From NCBI RefSeq assembly GCF_000744815.1, contig NZ_JQMQ01000005.1, positions 442,055 to 506,054 on the forward strand: 64,000 nucleotides of DNA, written 5' to 3'. The notes beneath the pieces are model-generated. The model saw only the letters and a program-made list of their open reading frames with translations, did no database searches and had not been told where the DNA came from. Numbering within the stretch: position 1 is the stretch's first letter; each line of letters begins with the position of its first letter. The position numbers and the translations under genes are program-made. Shown piece by piece: positions 50,513 through 60,392 of the stretch. This stretch comes from Phaeacidiphilus oryzae TH49 (lineage in GTDB: Bacteria; Actinomycetota; Actinomycetes; Streptomycetales; Streptomycetaceae).

Positions 50513-50519
50513 CCGCCGC

Positions 50520-51092
50520 ATGCGCCGAGCCGGTCACGCCACCCGCAGCCGCCTGCTGGCGGCCGCCCGCCGGGAGTTCGCCGAGCACGGCCCGGCCGGG
50601 GCCCGGATCAACCGGATCGCGGCCGAGGCCCATGCCAGCAAGGACCGGCTGTACGCGTACTTCCCCAGCAAGGAGGAGCTCTTCGGGGAGGTGATCCGGC
50701 AGTGGCTGCTGGAGTTGGAGGCCGCGGCCCAGCCCTCCCCGGACGACATGCCGGGCTACGTCGGCCGGCTCTTCGACCACTTCGTCGAGCACCCGCGGGA
50801 CGGCCGGCTCGCCGCCTGGGCCCAGTTGGAGGCCGAACAGCACCTCCTCGGACCGGACTTCGACATCCTCGGCAGCGCCGTCGAGGCCGTCCGGGAGGGC
50901 CAGCGCGGCGGCACCGTCGACCGCGCCTGGGCCCCCCGCGACCTGGTGCTGCTGCTGATCGGCATCGCCCGCGGGATGAGCGTCCCCGGCTGGTCGCACC
51001 CGCCGTCCGGCGCCGGGCGGCAGCCCACCGTCGACCGGCGCCGGGCGGCGGCGGTGGAGGCCGCGCGGCGGCTGATCACGGCGGCGCCGTAA
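50520..51092 (+). CDS. TetR-family transcriptional regulator
   Basis: This 190-residue regulator has the TetR DNA-binding domain in residues 6-52 (ATRSRLLAAARREFAEHGPAG, INRIAAEAHASKDRLYAYFPSKEELF). The C-terminal domain resembles TetR_C_17-like proteins (FDHFVEHPRDGRLAAWAQLEAE). The ATG lies seven bases after a TACACT -10 box, so the mRNA is probably leaderless. It is divergent from the zinc alcohol dehydrogenase, the likely regulated gene. The ligand is unknown. Confidence 0.92.
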   Translation: MRRAGHATRSRLLAAARREFAEHGPAGARINRIAAEAHASKDRLYAYFPSKEELFGEVIRQWLLELEAAAQPSPDDMPGYVGRLFDHFVEHPRDGRLAAWAQLEAEQHLLGPDFDILGSAVEAVREGQRGGTVDRAWAPRDLVLLLIGIARGMSVPGWSHPPSGAGRQPTVDRRRAAAVEAARRLITAAP

Positions 51093-51183
51093 GCCGCACG
51101 GTCGGCGTTCTGGCGCGCCGGGCGGGTGCTCCCTACTCTGCTCCCATAGTTGCCGTCACCAGTGGCGCCGGGGGCCTAAGAGA

Positions 51184-52674
51184 ATGACTGACGAAACGTC
51201 AGGCGCCGTGGGCGCCAAGCCGATCGGCACGGCCTCCGGCCCCGCCGCGCGCGGACTGCGCCGGGACGCGGTGGGGCTGCGCGAGGTCCTCTTCCAGTCG
51301 ATCACCGCGATGGCGCCCGGCGCCGCGGTGGCCGCCTCCATCCCGGCCGGCGCCGCCTGGGCCGGCGGCAGCCTTCCGCTCGCCGTGCTGGCCGCACTGG
51401 TGGCCTGCCTCTTCACCGCCAACTCGGTGGCCGAGCTGGCCCGGCACATGCCGGCCGCCGGCTCCGTGGCCACCTACTCCGCACAGGGCCTCCACCCCGC
51501 CGTCGGCTTCCTGGTCGCCTGGGGCTACGTGGCCGTACAGGCGATGATCCCGACCCTGCTGCTGCTCCAGCTCGGCTTCACCACCGCGGGCACCCTCAGC
51601 ACCGAGTGGCACGGCTACCCGGCCGGCCTGTGGTGGCCGTGGGCGCTGGCCGGCGCGGTGGTGATCGGCCTCGCCGGGGTGTACGGGATCCGCGGTTCGG
51701 CTCGGCTCGGCACCGTGCTCGGCGCCTTCGAGATCGCCGTCTTCGTGGTCTTCGCCGTCCTGCTGATCGTCGACGCCGGCGGCCACAACACCCTCTCGGT
51801 CTTCGGCACCGGCCACACCCCGGCCGCCCACCACGGGCTGAGCGGCGTGATCGCCGGATCGGTCTACACCGTGCTGGCCTTCGCGGGCTTCGAGGCCGCC
51901 GCCCCGCTCGCCGAAGAGGCCGCGGACCCCCGGCGGACGGTACGCCGGGCGGTGCTGGGGGCGGCGGTCGCGATCGGCGCGGTGTACGTCCTCACCACGT
52001 ACGCCATGGACGTCTACTTCGGCCCCGGCCGGTTCTCCGGCTTCGGCACCGACGGGCCCGCCTCCTGGGGCGGGGTGGCCCGCGCCTCGTACGGGCTGCT
52101 GTGGCTCTTCGTCTTCCTGGCCGTGGTCAACTCGACCATCGCCAACGCCAACGCGGGGGCCAACGTCTCCACCAGGACCGGCTTCGCGCTGGGGCGGATC
52201 GGCGTGCTGCCGCGCGGCTTCGCCTACGTCTCCGAGCGGCACCGCTCGCCGCTGGTCGCGGTCGGCGTGCAGTTCGCGATCGCGGTGGGCGCGACGCTGG
52301 CGATCGGGCTGGGATTCGGCCCGGTGAACGGCTTCCTGCTGGTGGCCACGGCGATCGTGGTGGTCGTGGTCTCGGTCTACATCGTGGTGAACCTGGCCTG
52401 CGTCGGCTACTTCCTGCGCCGCCGGCGGTCGGACTTCCGGGTGCTGCGGCATCTGGTGCTGCCGGTCCTCGGCGTGCTGGTGCTGATACCGGCGCTGCTC
52501 ACCGCGGCCGGCATCCCGGCCTTCTCCTTCATCGCCCGGCTCACCGCCCCGGTCTCCTACGCCGGTCCGGCGGTGCTGGTCTGGATGGCCCTCGGCGTGC
52601 TGCTCCTGGCCTGGCTGTGGGCCCGTCACCGGCAGTCCGTGCTGGACACCGCCCGGGTGCACGCCGAGGAGTGA
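51184..52674 (+). CDS. APC-family amino acid permease
   Basis: This 496-residue membrane protein has 12 predicted hydrophobic segments and the amino acid-polyamine-organocation signature near the N-terminus (VLFQSITAMAPGAAVAASIPAGAAWAGG region) and NSVAELARHMPAAGSVATYSAQG. FAGFEAAAPLAEEAADPRR is the conserved helix-6/loop segment. The start lies in an inverted repeat (CTGACG-AAA-CGTCAG), and no strong ribosome site is seen (only GGGGGCC upstream). It stands alone, followed by a strong terminator. The transported amino acid cannot be told. Confidence 0.92.
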   Translation: MTDETSGAVGAKPIGTASGPAARGLRRDAVGLREVLFQSITAMAPGAAVAASIPAGAAWAGGSLPLAVLAALVACLFTANSVAELARHMPAAGSVATYSAQGLHPAVGFLVAWGYVAVQAMIPTLLLLQLGFTTAGTLSTEWHGYPAGLWWPWALAGAVVIGLAGVYGIRGSARLGTVLGAFEIAVFVVFAVLLIVDAGGHNTLSVFGTGHTPAAHHGLSGVIAGSVYTVLAFAGFEAAAPLAEEAADPRRTVRRAVLGAAVAIGAVYVLTTYAMDVYFGPGRFSGFGTDGPASWGGVARASYGLLWLFVFLAVVNSTIANANAGANVSTRTGFALGRIGVLPRGFAYVSERHRSPLVAVGVQFAIAVGATLAIGLGFGPVNGFLLVATAIVVVVVSVYIVVNLACVGYFLRRRRSDFRVLRHLVLPVLGVLVLIPALLTAAGIPAFSFIARLTAPVSYAGPAVLVWMALGVLLLAWLWARHRQSVLDTARVHAEE

Positions 52675-52717
52675 CGGCCGGCGCCGACGACGGACGCCCG
52701 TCGAGCCACGCGGCAGC

Positions 52718-52756
52718 GGGCCCGGCCCCCGTGGTCAGCCTGTGGGGACCGGGCCC
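52718..52756. terminator. Bidirectional terminator after APC permease
   Basis: GGGCCCGGCCCCC and GGGGACCGGGCCC form a 13-bp stem with one mismatch and a 13-base loop. It lies between the permease stop and the convergent mutarotase gene. Confidence 0.85.
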
Positions 52757-52791
52757 TGACGTTGCGTCACCGATGGTTGTTCAGCCGGCGC

Positions 52792-54036
52792 TCAGCCCGC
52801 GCTCAGTCCGAAGACCGTGGTCTGGTCGTAGACCTGGCCCGGCCGCAGTTCGGTGGACGGGAAGTTGCCGTGGTTCGGGGAGTCCGGGTAGTGCTGGGTC
52901 TCCAGCGCGAACCCGTCGCCCTGCCGGTAGGTGTGGCCGCTGATCCCCACCAGTGACCCGGTGAGGAAGTTGCCCGAGTAGAACTGGACGCCCGGCTGGG
53001 TGGTCCAGATCGTCAACCGCCGCCCGGAGGACGGGTCCGACGCCTTCGCGGCCAGCGAGAGCCCGCCGCCGGAGCGGTTGAGCACCCAGTTGAGGTCGTA
53101 GCCCTGACCCGTCAGCATCTGCGGGTCGCTGGAGTTGATCCGGGCACCGATCGCGGTGGGCGAGGTGAAGTCCATCGGGGTGCCCTTGACCGTGGCGATC
53201 TGCCCGGTCGGGATCTGCGTCGTGTCGGTCGGGGTGTACTTGTCGGCGTTGAGGTACAGCCGCTGGTCGTAGACGTCGCCGGAGGCCTCGCCCGCCAGGT
53301 TCCAGTAGGTGTGGTTGGTCAGGTTGACCACCGTCGGCTTGTCGGTGGTCGCCTGGTAGTGGACGGTCAGCTTGTTGTCCTGGCCCAGGGTGTAGGTCAC
53401 CTCGCTCTTGAGCGTCCCCGGGTAGCCCATCTCGCCGTCCGGACTGGTGTAGTCGAGCTTCAGGCCGACCGAGCCGTCCTTGCCCTTGACCTCGGTCGCG
53501 GACCAGATCTTCTTGTCGAAGCCCACCGTCCCGCCGTGGAGGCTGTTGCCGTTGTTGTTGACCGGGACGTGGTAGGTCTTGCCGTCCAGGGTGAAGGTGC
53601 CCTTGGCGATGCGGTTGGCGTACCGGCCGATGAGCGCGCCGAAGTACACCCCGCCGCCCGCGGTCGGGCTGTTGTACTTCACGTAGTCGTCAAGGGTGCG
53701 GAAGCCCAGCACGACGTCGGCCTCCCGGCCGTGCCGGTCCGGCGCGTCCAACTGCTGGATGATCCCGCCGTAGGTCAGGATCCTGACGGTGACCCCGTGC
53801 CCGCTGTCCAGCGTGTAGCGGTACACGGACTGCCCGCCCGTGCTGCCGAAGTACTGCTTGCCGATGGAGGCCGGGCCACCGCCCCCGTGGCCCTCACCTC
53901 CCCTGTGCGCGGCGGTCGGTGTGGTGGCCGCCGTGGCGCCGACCACGGCGGCCACCGCCGCCGGCAACGCCACGGCGGCGACCAGGCCCCGCCGCCCCCT
54001 CGGCAGTCTCGCTGTCCGGAGAAGTCGTACCCGCAC
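52792..54036 (-). CDS. Secreted aldose 1-epimerase (galactose mutarotase-like)
   Basis: This 414-residue enzyme interconverts alpha and beta anomers of an aldohexose. A signal peptide is visible (RRGLVAAVALPAAVAAVVGATAA region) followed by a Gly/His-rich linker. The catalytic domain has LTYGGIIQQLDAPDR, GRYANRIAKGTF, NNGNSLHGG, the catalytic His in VNLTNHTYWNLAG, GYDLNWVLN and the C-terminal Glu in STELRPGQVY. The GTG at 54036 has GAGGAGG upstream. It lies 39 bases after the ABC ATPase stop and is probably the last gene of the sugar operon, preparing the right anomer outside the cell for the binding protein. Confidence 0.93.
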   Translation of the reverse strand: MRVRLLRTARLPRGRRGLVAAVALPAAVAAVVGATAATTPTAAHRGGEGHGGGGPASIGKQYFGSTGGQSVYRYTLDSGHGVTVRILTYGGIIQQLDAPDRHGREADVVLGFRTLDDYVKYNSPTAGGGVYFGALIGRYANRIAKGTFTLDGKTYHVPVNNNGNSLHGGTVGFDKKIWSATEVKGKDGSVGLKLDYTSPDGEMGYPGTLKSEVTYTLGQDNKLTVHYQATTDKPTVVNLTNHTYWNLAGEASGDVYDQRLYLNADKYTPTDTTQIPTGQIATVKGTPMDFTSPTAIGARINSSDPQMLTGQGYDLNWVLNRSGGGLSLAAKASDPSSGRRLTIWTTQPGVQFYSGNFLTGSLVGISGHTYRQGDGFALETQHYPDSPNHGNFPSTELRPGQVYDQTTVFGLSAG

Positions 54037-54075
54037 TGCCCCCTCCTCAGATAGGTCGCTAGCTTCTCTGCCCTC

Positions 54076-54939
54076 TCAGTCGTCCACCCGGTACTCGGCG
54101 TGGACGAGCTCCAGCAGTTCGGCCACCGAGGTCTCCTTGGTCGGCCGATCGAAGGTGATCTCTCCGTGCTGGAGCAGGTTGACCCGGTCGCAGATGTCCA
54201 CGACCTGGGCGTAGTTGTGGGCGATCAGGATGATCGCCAGGTCCCCGCGCTCCTTGAGCCGGCGCAGTAGCCGCAGGATCAGGCCGGCCTCCTTGGCGCC
54301 CATCGCCGCCAGCGGCTCGTCGAGCAGCAGCAGCTTGGCGCCCTCCGCGTACACCGAGCGGGCCACCGCGATCGCCTGCCGCTGGCCGCCGGAGAGCTGG
54401 CCGACCTCGGTGCTGACGTTGGGGATGCGGATCCCGATCGAGTCCAGTGCCTGCCGGGACTGGCGGCGCATCTCGGCCCGGCGCAGGAACGGCAGCGGAC
54501 GGTAGGTCAGCTCCCGGTTGAGGAACAGGTTCAGATACACCGGCAGGTCGTTGACCATGGCCAGGTCCTGGTACACGGTCTCGACCCCCATCGAGCGGGC
54601 GTGCACCACGGACCGGAAGGAGGCCGGCCGCCCCTCGAAGCGGATCGTTCCCGAGTCCGGCTGGTGGAAGCCGGAGAGGATCTTGATCAGGGTGGACTTG
54701 CCCGCGCCGTTGTCGCCGATCAGGCCCAGGATCTCGCCCCGGTGGGCGCGCAAGGTGATGTCGTGCAGCGCCTCGACCGGGCCGAAGCGCTTGGACACGT
54801 GCTCGACCGCGATCACCTCGGGGCCGAACTCCTCCGTCCCCTCCGGACGCTGGTCCGGGATCCGGCCCTCGGCCCGGCCGTGCTCTCGTGCCTGGTCCTG
54901 GTCCTGGCCCTGGTCCTGCTCCTGTGCGTTGTCGCTCAT
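54076..54939 (-). CDS. Sugar ABC transporter ATP-binding protein (single-domain RbsA-like)
   Basis: This 287-residue ATPase resembles one half of RbsA/XylG-type double ATPases. It has Walker A GLIGDNGAGKST, ETVYQDLAMVNDLPVYLNLFL (the typical Q-loop region), signature GQLSGGQRQ, Walker B LLLLDEPLAAMG and switch His in IAHNYAQV. The N-terminal 35 residues are a Gln/Asp/Arg-rich disordered leader (QEQDQGQDQDQAREHG). Full-length partners have two such domains; here only one is encoded, so it would work as a homodimer. It overlaps the permease stop by four bases. Confidence 0.93.
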   Translation of the reverse strand: MSDNAQEQDQGQDQDQAREHGRAEGRIPDQRPEGTEEFGPEVIAVEHVSKRFGPVEALHDITLRAHRGEILGLIGDNGAGKSTLIKILSGFHQPDSGTIRFEGRPASFRSVVHARSMGVETVYQDLAMVNDLPVYLNLFLNRELTYRPLPFLRRAEMRRQSRQALDSIGIRIPNVSTEVGQLSGGQRQAIAVARSVYAEGAKLLLLDEPLAAMGAKEAGLILRLLRRLKERGDLAIILIAHNYAQVVDICDRVNLLQHGEITFDRPTKETSVAELLELVHAEYRVDD

Positions 54940-55958
54940 CTGCTCGCCCGCTTCCGCGCGATGCTCAGGTACACGTTGAGAAGCATGGCCACCACGATCG
55001 CGACTCCCAGCACCACGTCGAAGGCGTTGGCGTTGACGCCGGTGAGGTTGAACCCGTCGTAGACGATCCCCAGCAGCAGCGCGCCGAGCAGCGCGCCGAC
55101 CACGGTCCCGGAGCCGCCGAGGAGGGCGGTCCCGCCGATCACGGCGGAGGCGACGGCCAGGAACATCGTCTCGTTGCCGCCGTTGGTCGGGTCGAAGGAG
55201 CCGACCCGGATTCCGTCCAGGATTCCGCCGAAGCCGGCCAGCGTGCTGGCCATGATGAAATTGATGATCTTAATTCGGTTGATCCGGATTCCGCTTTCCG
55301 CGGCCCCGATCGGATTGCTGCCCACCGCCTGACTGCCGATTCCGAACCGGGTCGCGGAGAGCACGACCTGCATCACGGCCACGATCGCCAGCGCCCAGAT
55401 CAGCTCCGACCACCGGGCCTTGCCGAGCACCTGGACCAGCCAGCCGCTGGCCGGCGCCGCCACCGGCTGGGCGTTGGAGGCGATCAGCGACATCCCCTCC
55501 AGGAAGAAGCCCATCCCCAGGGTGACGATGAACGAGGCCAAGTTGAAGATCGTGTGCACCAGCCCGTTCACCAGGCCCACCCCGGCGCACAGCAGCAGTG
55601 CCACGATCAGCGCGGCCAGCAGCGGCAGCCCGTCCCCGGTGAAGGTGGTGACCAGGAACGGGGCCAGGGTGAAGACGAACCCGGCCGAGAGGTCGATCTG
55701 CCCGCAGACCAGCAGCATCGTCTCGCCGCAGGCGACGATGATCCACGGCGCCACGTACTGCGCGATGGTGTGGTAGTTGCCGGTGCTGGTGAATCCGGTA
55801 CTGGTCACCGCGAAGTACACCGCGGCGGCCAGGCACACCACGAAGATGCTGAGCTCGCGGCGGCGGACCAGCCCCCGGCCGGTCGCCGCCGCGATCTCCC
55901 GCACCCGGTCGGTTCCCCGTGCCCGTTCGGTTCCCCGGGCCTCGTCGACCCGGGTCAC
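54936..55958 (-). CDS. Sugar ABC transporter permease (RbsC-like)
   Basis: This 340-residue protein has 8-10 hydrophobic helices and the branched-chain/ribose-type permease signature: CGQIDLSAGFVFTLAPFLV, NGLVHTIFNLASFIVTLGMGF, ATRFGIGSQAVGSNPIGAAESGI and GGTALLGGSGTVVGALLGALLLG. It forms the membrane channel of the sugar uptake system together with the ATPase downstream. The GTG start overlaps the stop of the binding-protein gene (GTGA). Complete length. Confidence 0.94.
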   Translation of the reverse strand: MTRVDEARGTERARGTDRVREIAAATGRGLVRRRELSIFVVCLAAAVYFAVTSTGFTSTGNYHTIAQYVAPWIIVACGETMLLVCGQIDLSAGFVFTLAPFLVTTFTGDGLPLLAALIVALLLCAGVGLVNGLVHTIFNLASFIVTLGMGFFLEGMSLIASNAQPVAAPASGWLVQVLGKARWSELIWALAIVAVMQVVLSATRFGIGSQAVGSNPIGAAESGIRINRIKIINFIMASTLAGFGGILDGIRVGSFDPTNGGNETMFLAVASAVIGGTALLGGSGTVVGALLGALLLGIVYDGFNLTGVNANAFDVVLGVAIVVAMLLNVYLSIARKRASR

Positions 55959-57130
55959 AGCTGGACGGTGGACGCGGGCGGCAGCGGGAGCGTACTCGGC
56001 ATGTTGATGATCCCCTTGCTGCTCCCGCCCTCGAAGGCGCTGTTGGCGCTGGCGTAGATCCCGGCATTGGCCTTGGTCACGAAGGTGAGGCCGGTGTCGG
56101 TGGCCGGCGGCGTGACCAGTGTCCCGGACAGCCGGTAGAGGTAGAGGTAGAGCACCGGCAGGAAGCCCTGGAGGTACGCGGACTGGTCGATGGTGAAGTC
56201 CATGGCCCCGGACTTCACGCCGTTGATGGTGTCGGTGAGGGTGTCGAAGCCCCCCGCGTGCACCTTGCCGATCAGGTTGTGGGTGGTGATCAGCTGGGCG
56301 ATGGAGGCGGTGCTTCCGGCGTCCACCGCGTACAGCCCCTTGGCCCCGGGGTGGCCGGAGTACGCCGCCGTCATCGCGTTCAGCTCGCCGGCCTGCGCGG
56401 CGCCGGTGTTGATCGAGGTGATCTTGACCCCCGGGGCCTTCTGCTTGAGGGCCGCGGTGAGACCGTTCAGCCGGGGCTGGACGTTGTTGCCGCCCGGCTG
56501 CGAGATCCCGACCAGGATCTCCCCCGAGGTGATGGACTCCGCGATCCGCAGGCCCATCTGGAAGCCGGACTGGTAGAGGTCCTGCCCCACATAGGTCAGC
56601 GGGTAGTTGTTCGGCGCCGTGGCGTTGTAGGCGATGACCGGGATGCCCTTCTGGAAGGCCGCCTTGGTCGGCCCCACGAAGGCGTTGTTGTCGGTGAGCG
56701 AGATGGCGATGCCGTGGGCGCCGCTGTCGATGGCGGTCTGCATGGCGTTGGCCATCTGCGAGACGTCACCGCTCTCCGAACCGGTCCACTGCGGGGTGGG
56801 CAGCCCGAGCAGTGCCGCCGCGTCGGCCAGGCCGGTGCGGGTCGGGCTGAAGAAGGAGTTGGTGGTGACGTGGTTGACGAAGACGAACTTCCACTTCGGG
56901 GTGGACGGGAAGTTGCCGGCGCCGCCGCCTCCGGAGGAGCTCGCCCCCCCACCGCCGCCGCCGCCCGAGCTGGTGCATGCCGAGAGGAGTCCGGCGGCGC
57001 CGGCCGCCGCGGCGCTTCCGCCGAGCCAGGCGAGCGCCCTGCGGCGCGCTATACCCCTGCTCTCCGGCTCCTCCGCCGCGTCGAGTCTTTCGAGCTCAAC
57101 GGGTTCCTGGGAATTCTGATGATCTCTCAT
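55955..57130 (-). CDS. Sugar-binding lipoprotein of ABC transporter
   Basis: This 391-residue protein is a periplasmic-binding-protein family member (ribose/galactose type) exported with an RRR-containing signal and anchored through the lipobox GLLSACTSS. A Gly/Ser linker (GGGGGGGASSSGGGG) follows, then the two-lobe domain: KFVFVNHVTTNSFFSP, IAISLTDNNAFVGPTKAAFQKGIPVIAYNA, GISQPGGNNVQPRLNGL and GLYAVDAGSTASIAQLI. It is the first gene of the operon with permease, ATPase and mutarotase. A LacI-type operator lies about 30-40 bases upstream of the start. The sugar is unknown; an aldose is likely because of the mutarotase. Confidence 0.93.
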   Translation of the reverse strand: MRDHQNSQEPVELERLDAAEEPESRGIARRRALAWLGGSAAAAGAAGLLSACTSSGGGGGGGASSSGGGGAGNFPSTPKWKFVFVNHVTTNSFFSPTRTGLADAAALLGLPTPQWTGSESGDVSQMANAMQTAIDSGAHGIAISLTDNNAFVGPTKAAFQKGIPVIAYNATAPNNYPLTYVGQDLYQSGFQMGLRIAESITSGEILVGISQPGGNNVQPRLNGLTAALKQKAPGVKITSINTGAAQAGELNAMTAAYSGHPGAKGLYAVDAGSTASIAQLITTHNLIGKVHAGGFDTLTDTINGVKSGAMDFTIDQSAYLQGFLPVLYLYLYRLSGTLVTPPATDTGLTFVTKANAGIYASANSAFEGGSSKGIINMPSTLPLPPASTVQL

Positions 57131-57157
57131 CTCGCCGCCCCCAAAAGGGAGTTGTCG

Positions 57158-57171
57158 TGTTAGCGCTCACA
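57158..57171. promoter_or_regulatory. LacI/GalR-type operator upstream of sugar ABC operon
   Basis: TGTTAGCGCTCACA is a near-perfect palindrome (one mismatched pair) with the AGCGCT core and TGTnA/TnACA arms of LacI-family sites, and it closely resembles the lac operator half-site TTGTGAGCGCT. It lies 28-41 bases upstream of the binding-protein ATG. No LacI-family gene is in the window, so the regulator must be elsewhere. Confidence 0.7.
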
Positions 57172-57386
57172 ATTTGGCACTGAGCCCCCGGGGCGTCAAG
57201 ACACATGACGACTACCGTGCGGCAACAGATGAGAAGTCGTAAGCGGGCCCCCGGATATCGCCTGCCGCCTCCGCTGCCTCCCGGGGCCGCCGAAGCGGTC
57301 AGGATCGGAGAAGCGCCCTCCGCCCGCCCCACCTAGCATGGGAGCGCTTCCAGGCGTACGGGTGGACGGACGGAGACGCGAGGGTC

Positions 57387-59822
<2,436 letters not shown>

Positions 59823-60392
59823 CGGGCCCCGGCGCGGACGTCAGCCGCCGTCCGGGCCGCCGGTGTCGGTGCGGGCCAGGTGACCAGCCAGGCCGGCACG
59901 CCGAGCGGTGAGCCCAGCGTCAGCCACCGACGGGTCGCCGGCCGAGTGGGCCGGAACGCGACCCGGCCGCGCGCCTCGTCCTCGCCGTCCTCCTCGCCGC
60001 CCCCGAGGCCGGCTCCCCCGGTCGTTCGATCCACCCGGAACCCACTCCCTCCGACGTGTCCGCTGCCAGGCACATCGGACATCGCCACCGTATTGCCCGG
60101 CACCTGTGGATTTCCAGGAGGAAAGCCCTGGATTCGGGCTTTCGGGATTCTCGATCCGATTCCCACTCATCCTGCCTTCGGCCCTCGCGCGCCTTCCGCC
60201 CGCGCAATTCCGCGCGAGCCCGCGCAGCCTCCGCGCCCTCCGGCGAATTCACAGGTCAGCCCCGCGCCACCGGCCCCCCGCCCCGCGTAACCCGGCGGAA
60301 AGACCCGGGTGACCGGGCGGCAATCGCCGATTTCTAACGTCTCGCCCGGTTCGACGAGACCTGAGGCGAGACGAGAGGAGGGGGTGGGGCGG
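59823..60392. other. Non-coding region upstream of the NCS1 permease operon
   Basis: These 570 bases hold no gene that I can support. The part around 60080-60180 is AT-richer than the surroundings, as promoter regions here usually are. Near 60335-60390 there are short complementary segments (GTCTCG, CGACGAGAC) just before the permease ribosome site, which could form a leader structure. I looked for guanidine, purine or other riboswitch cores because of the permease function and did not recognise one. Confidence 0.5.

Noticed and set aside
59823-60392. A riboswitch upstream of the nucleobase-type permease
   Set aside because: I could not match any known core (guanidine, purine, THF); only short complementary segments are visible.
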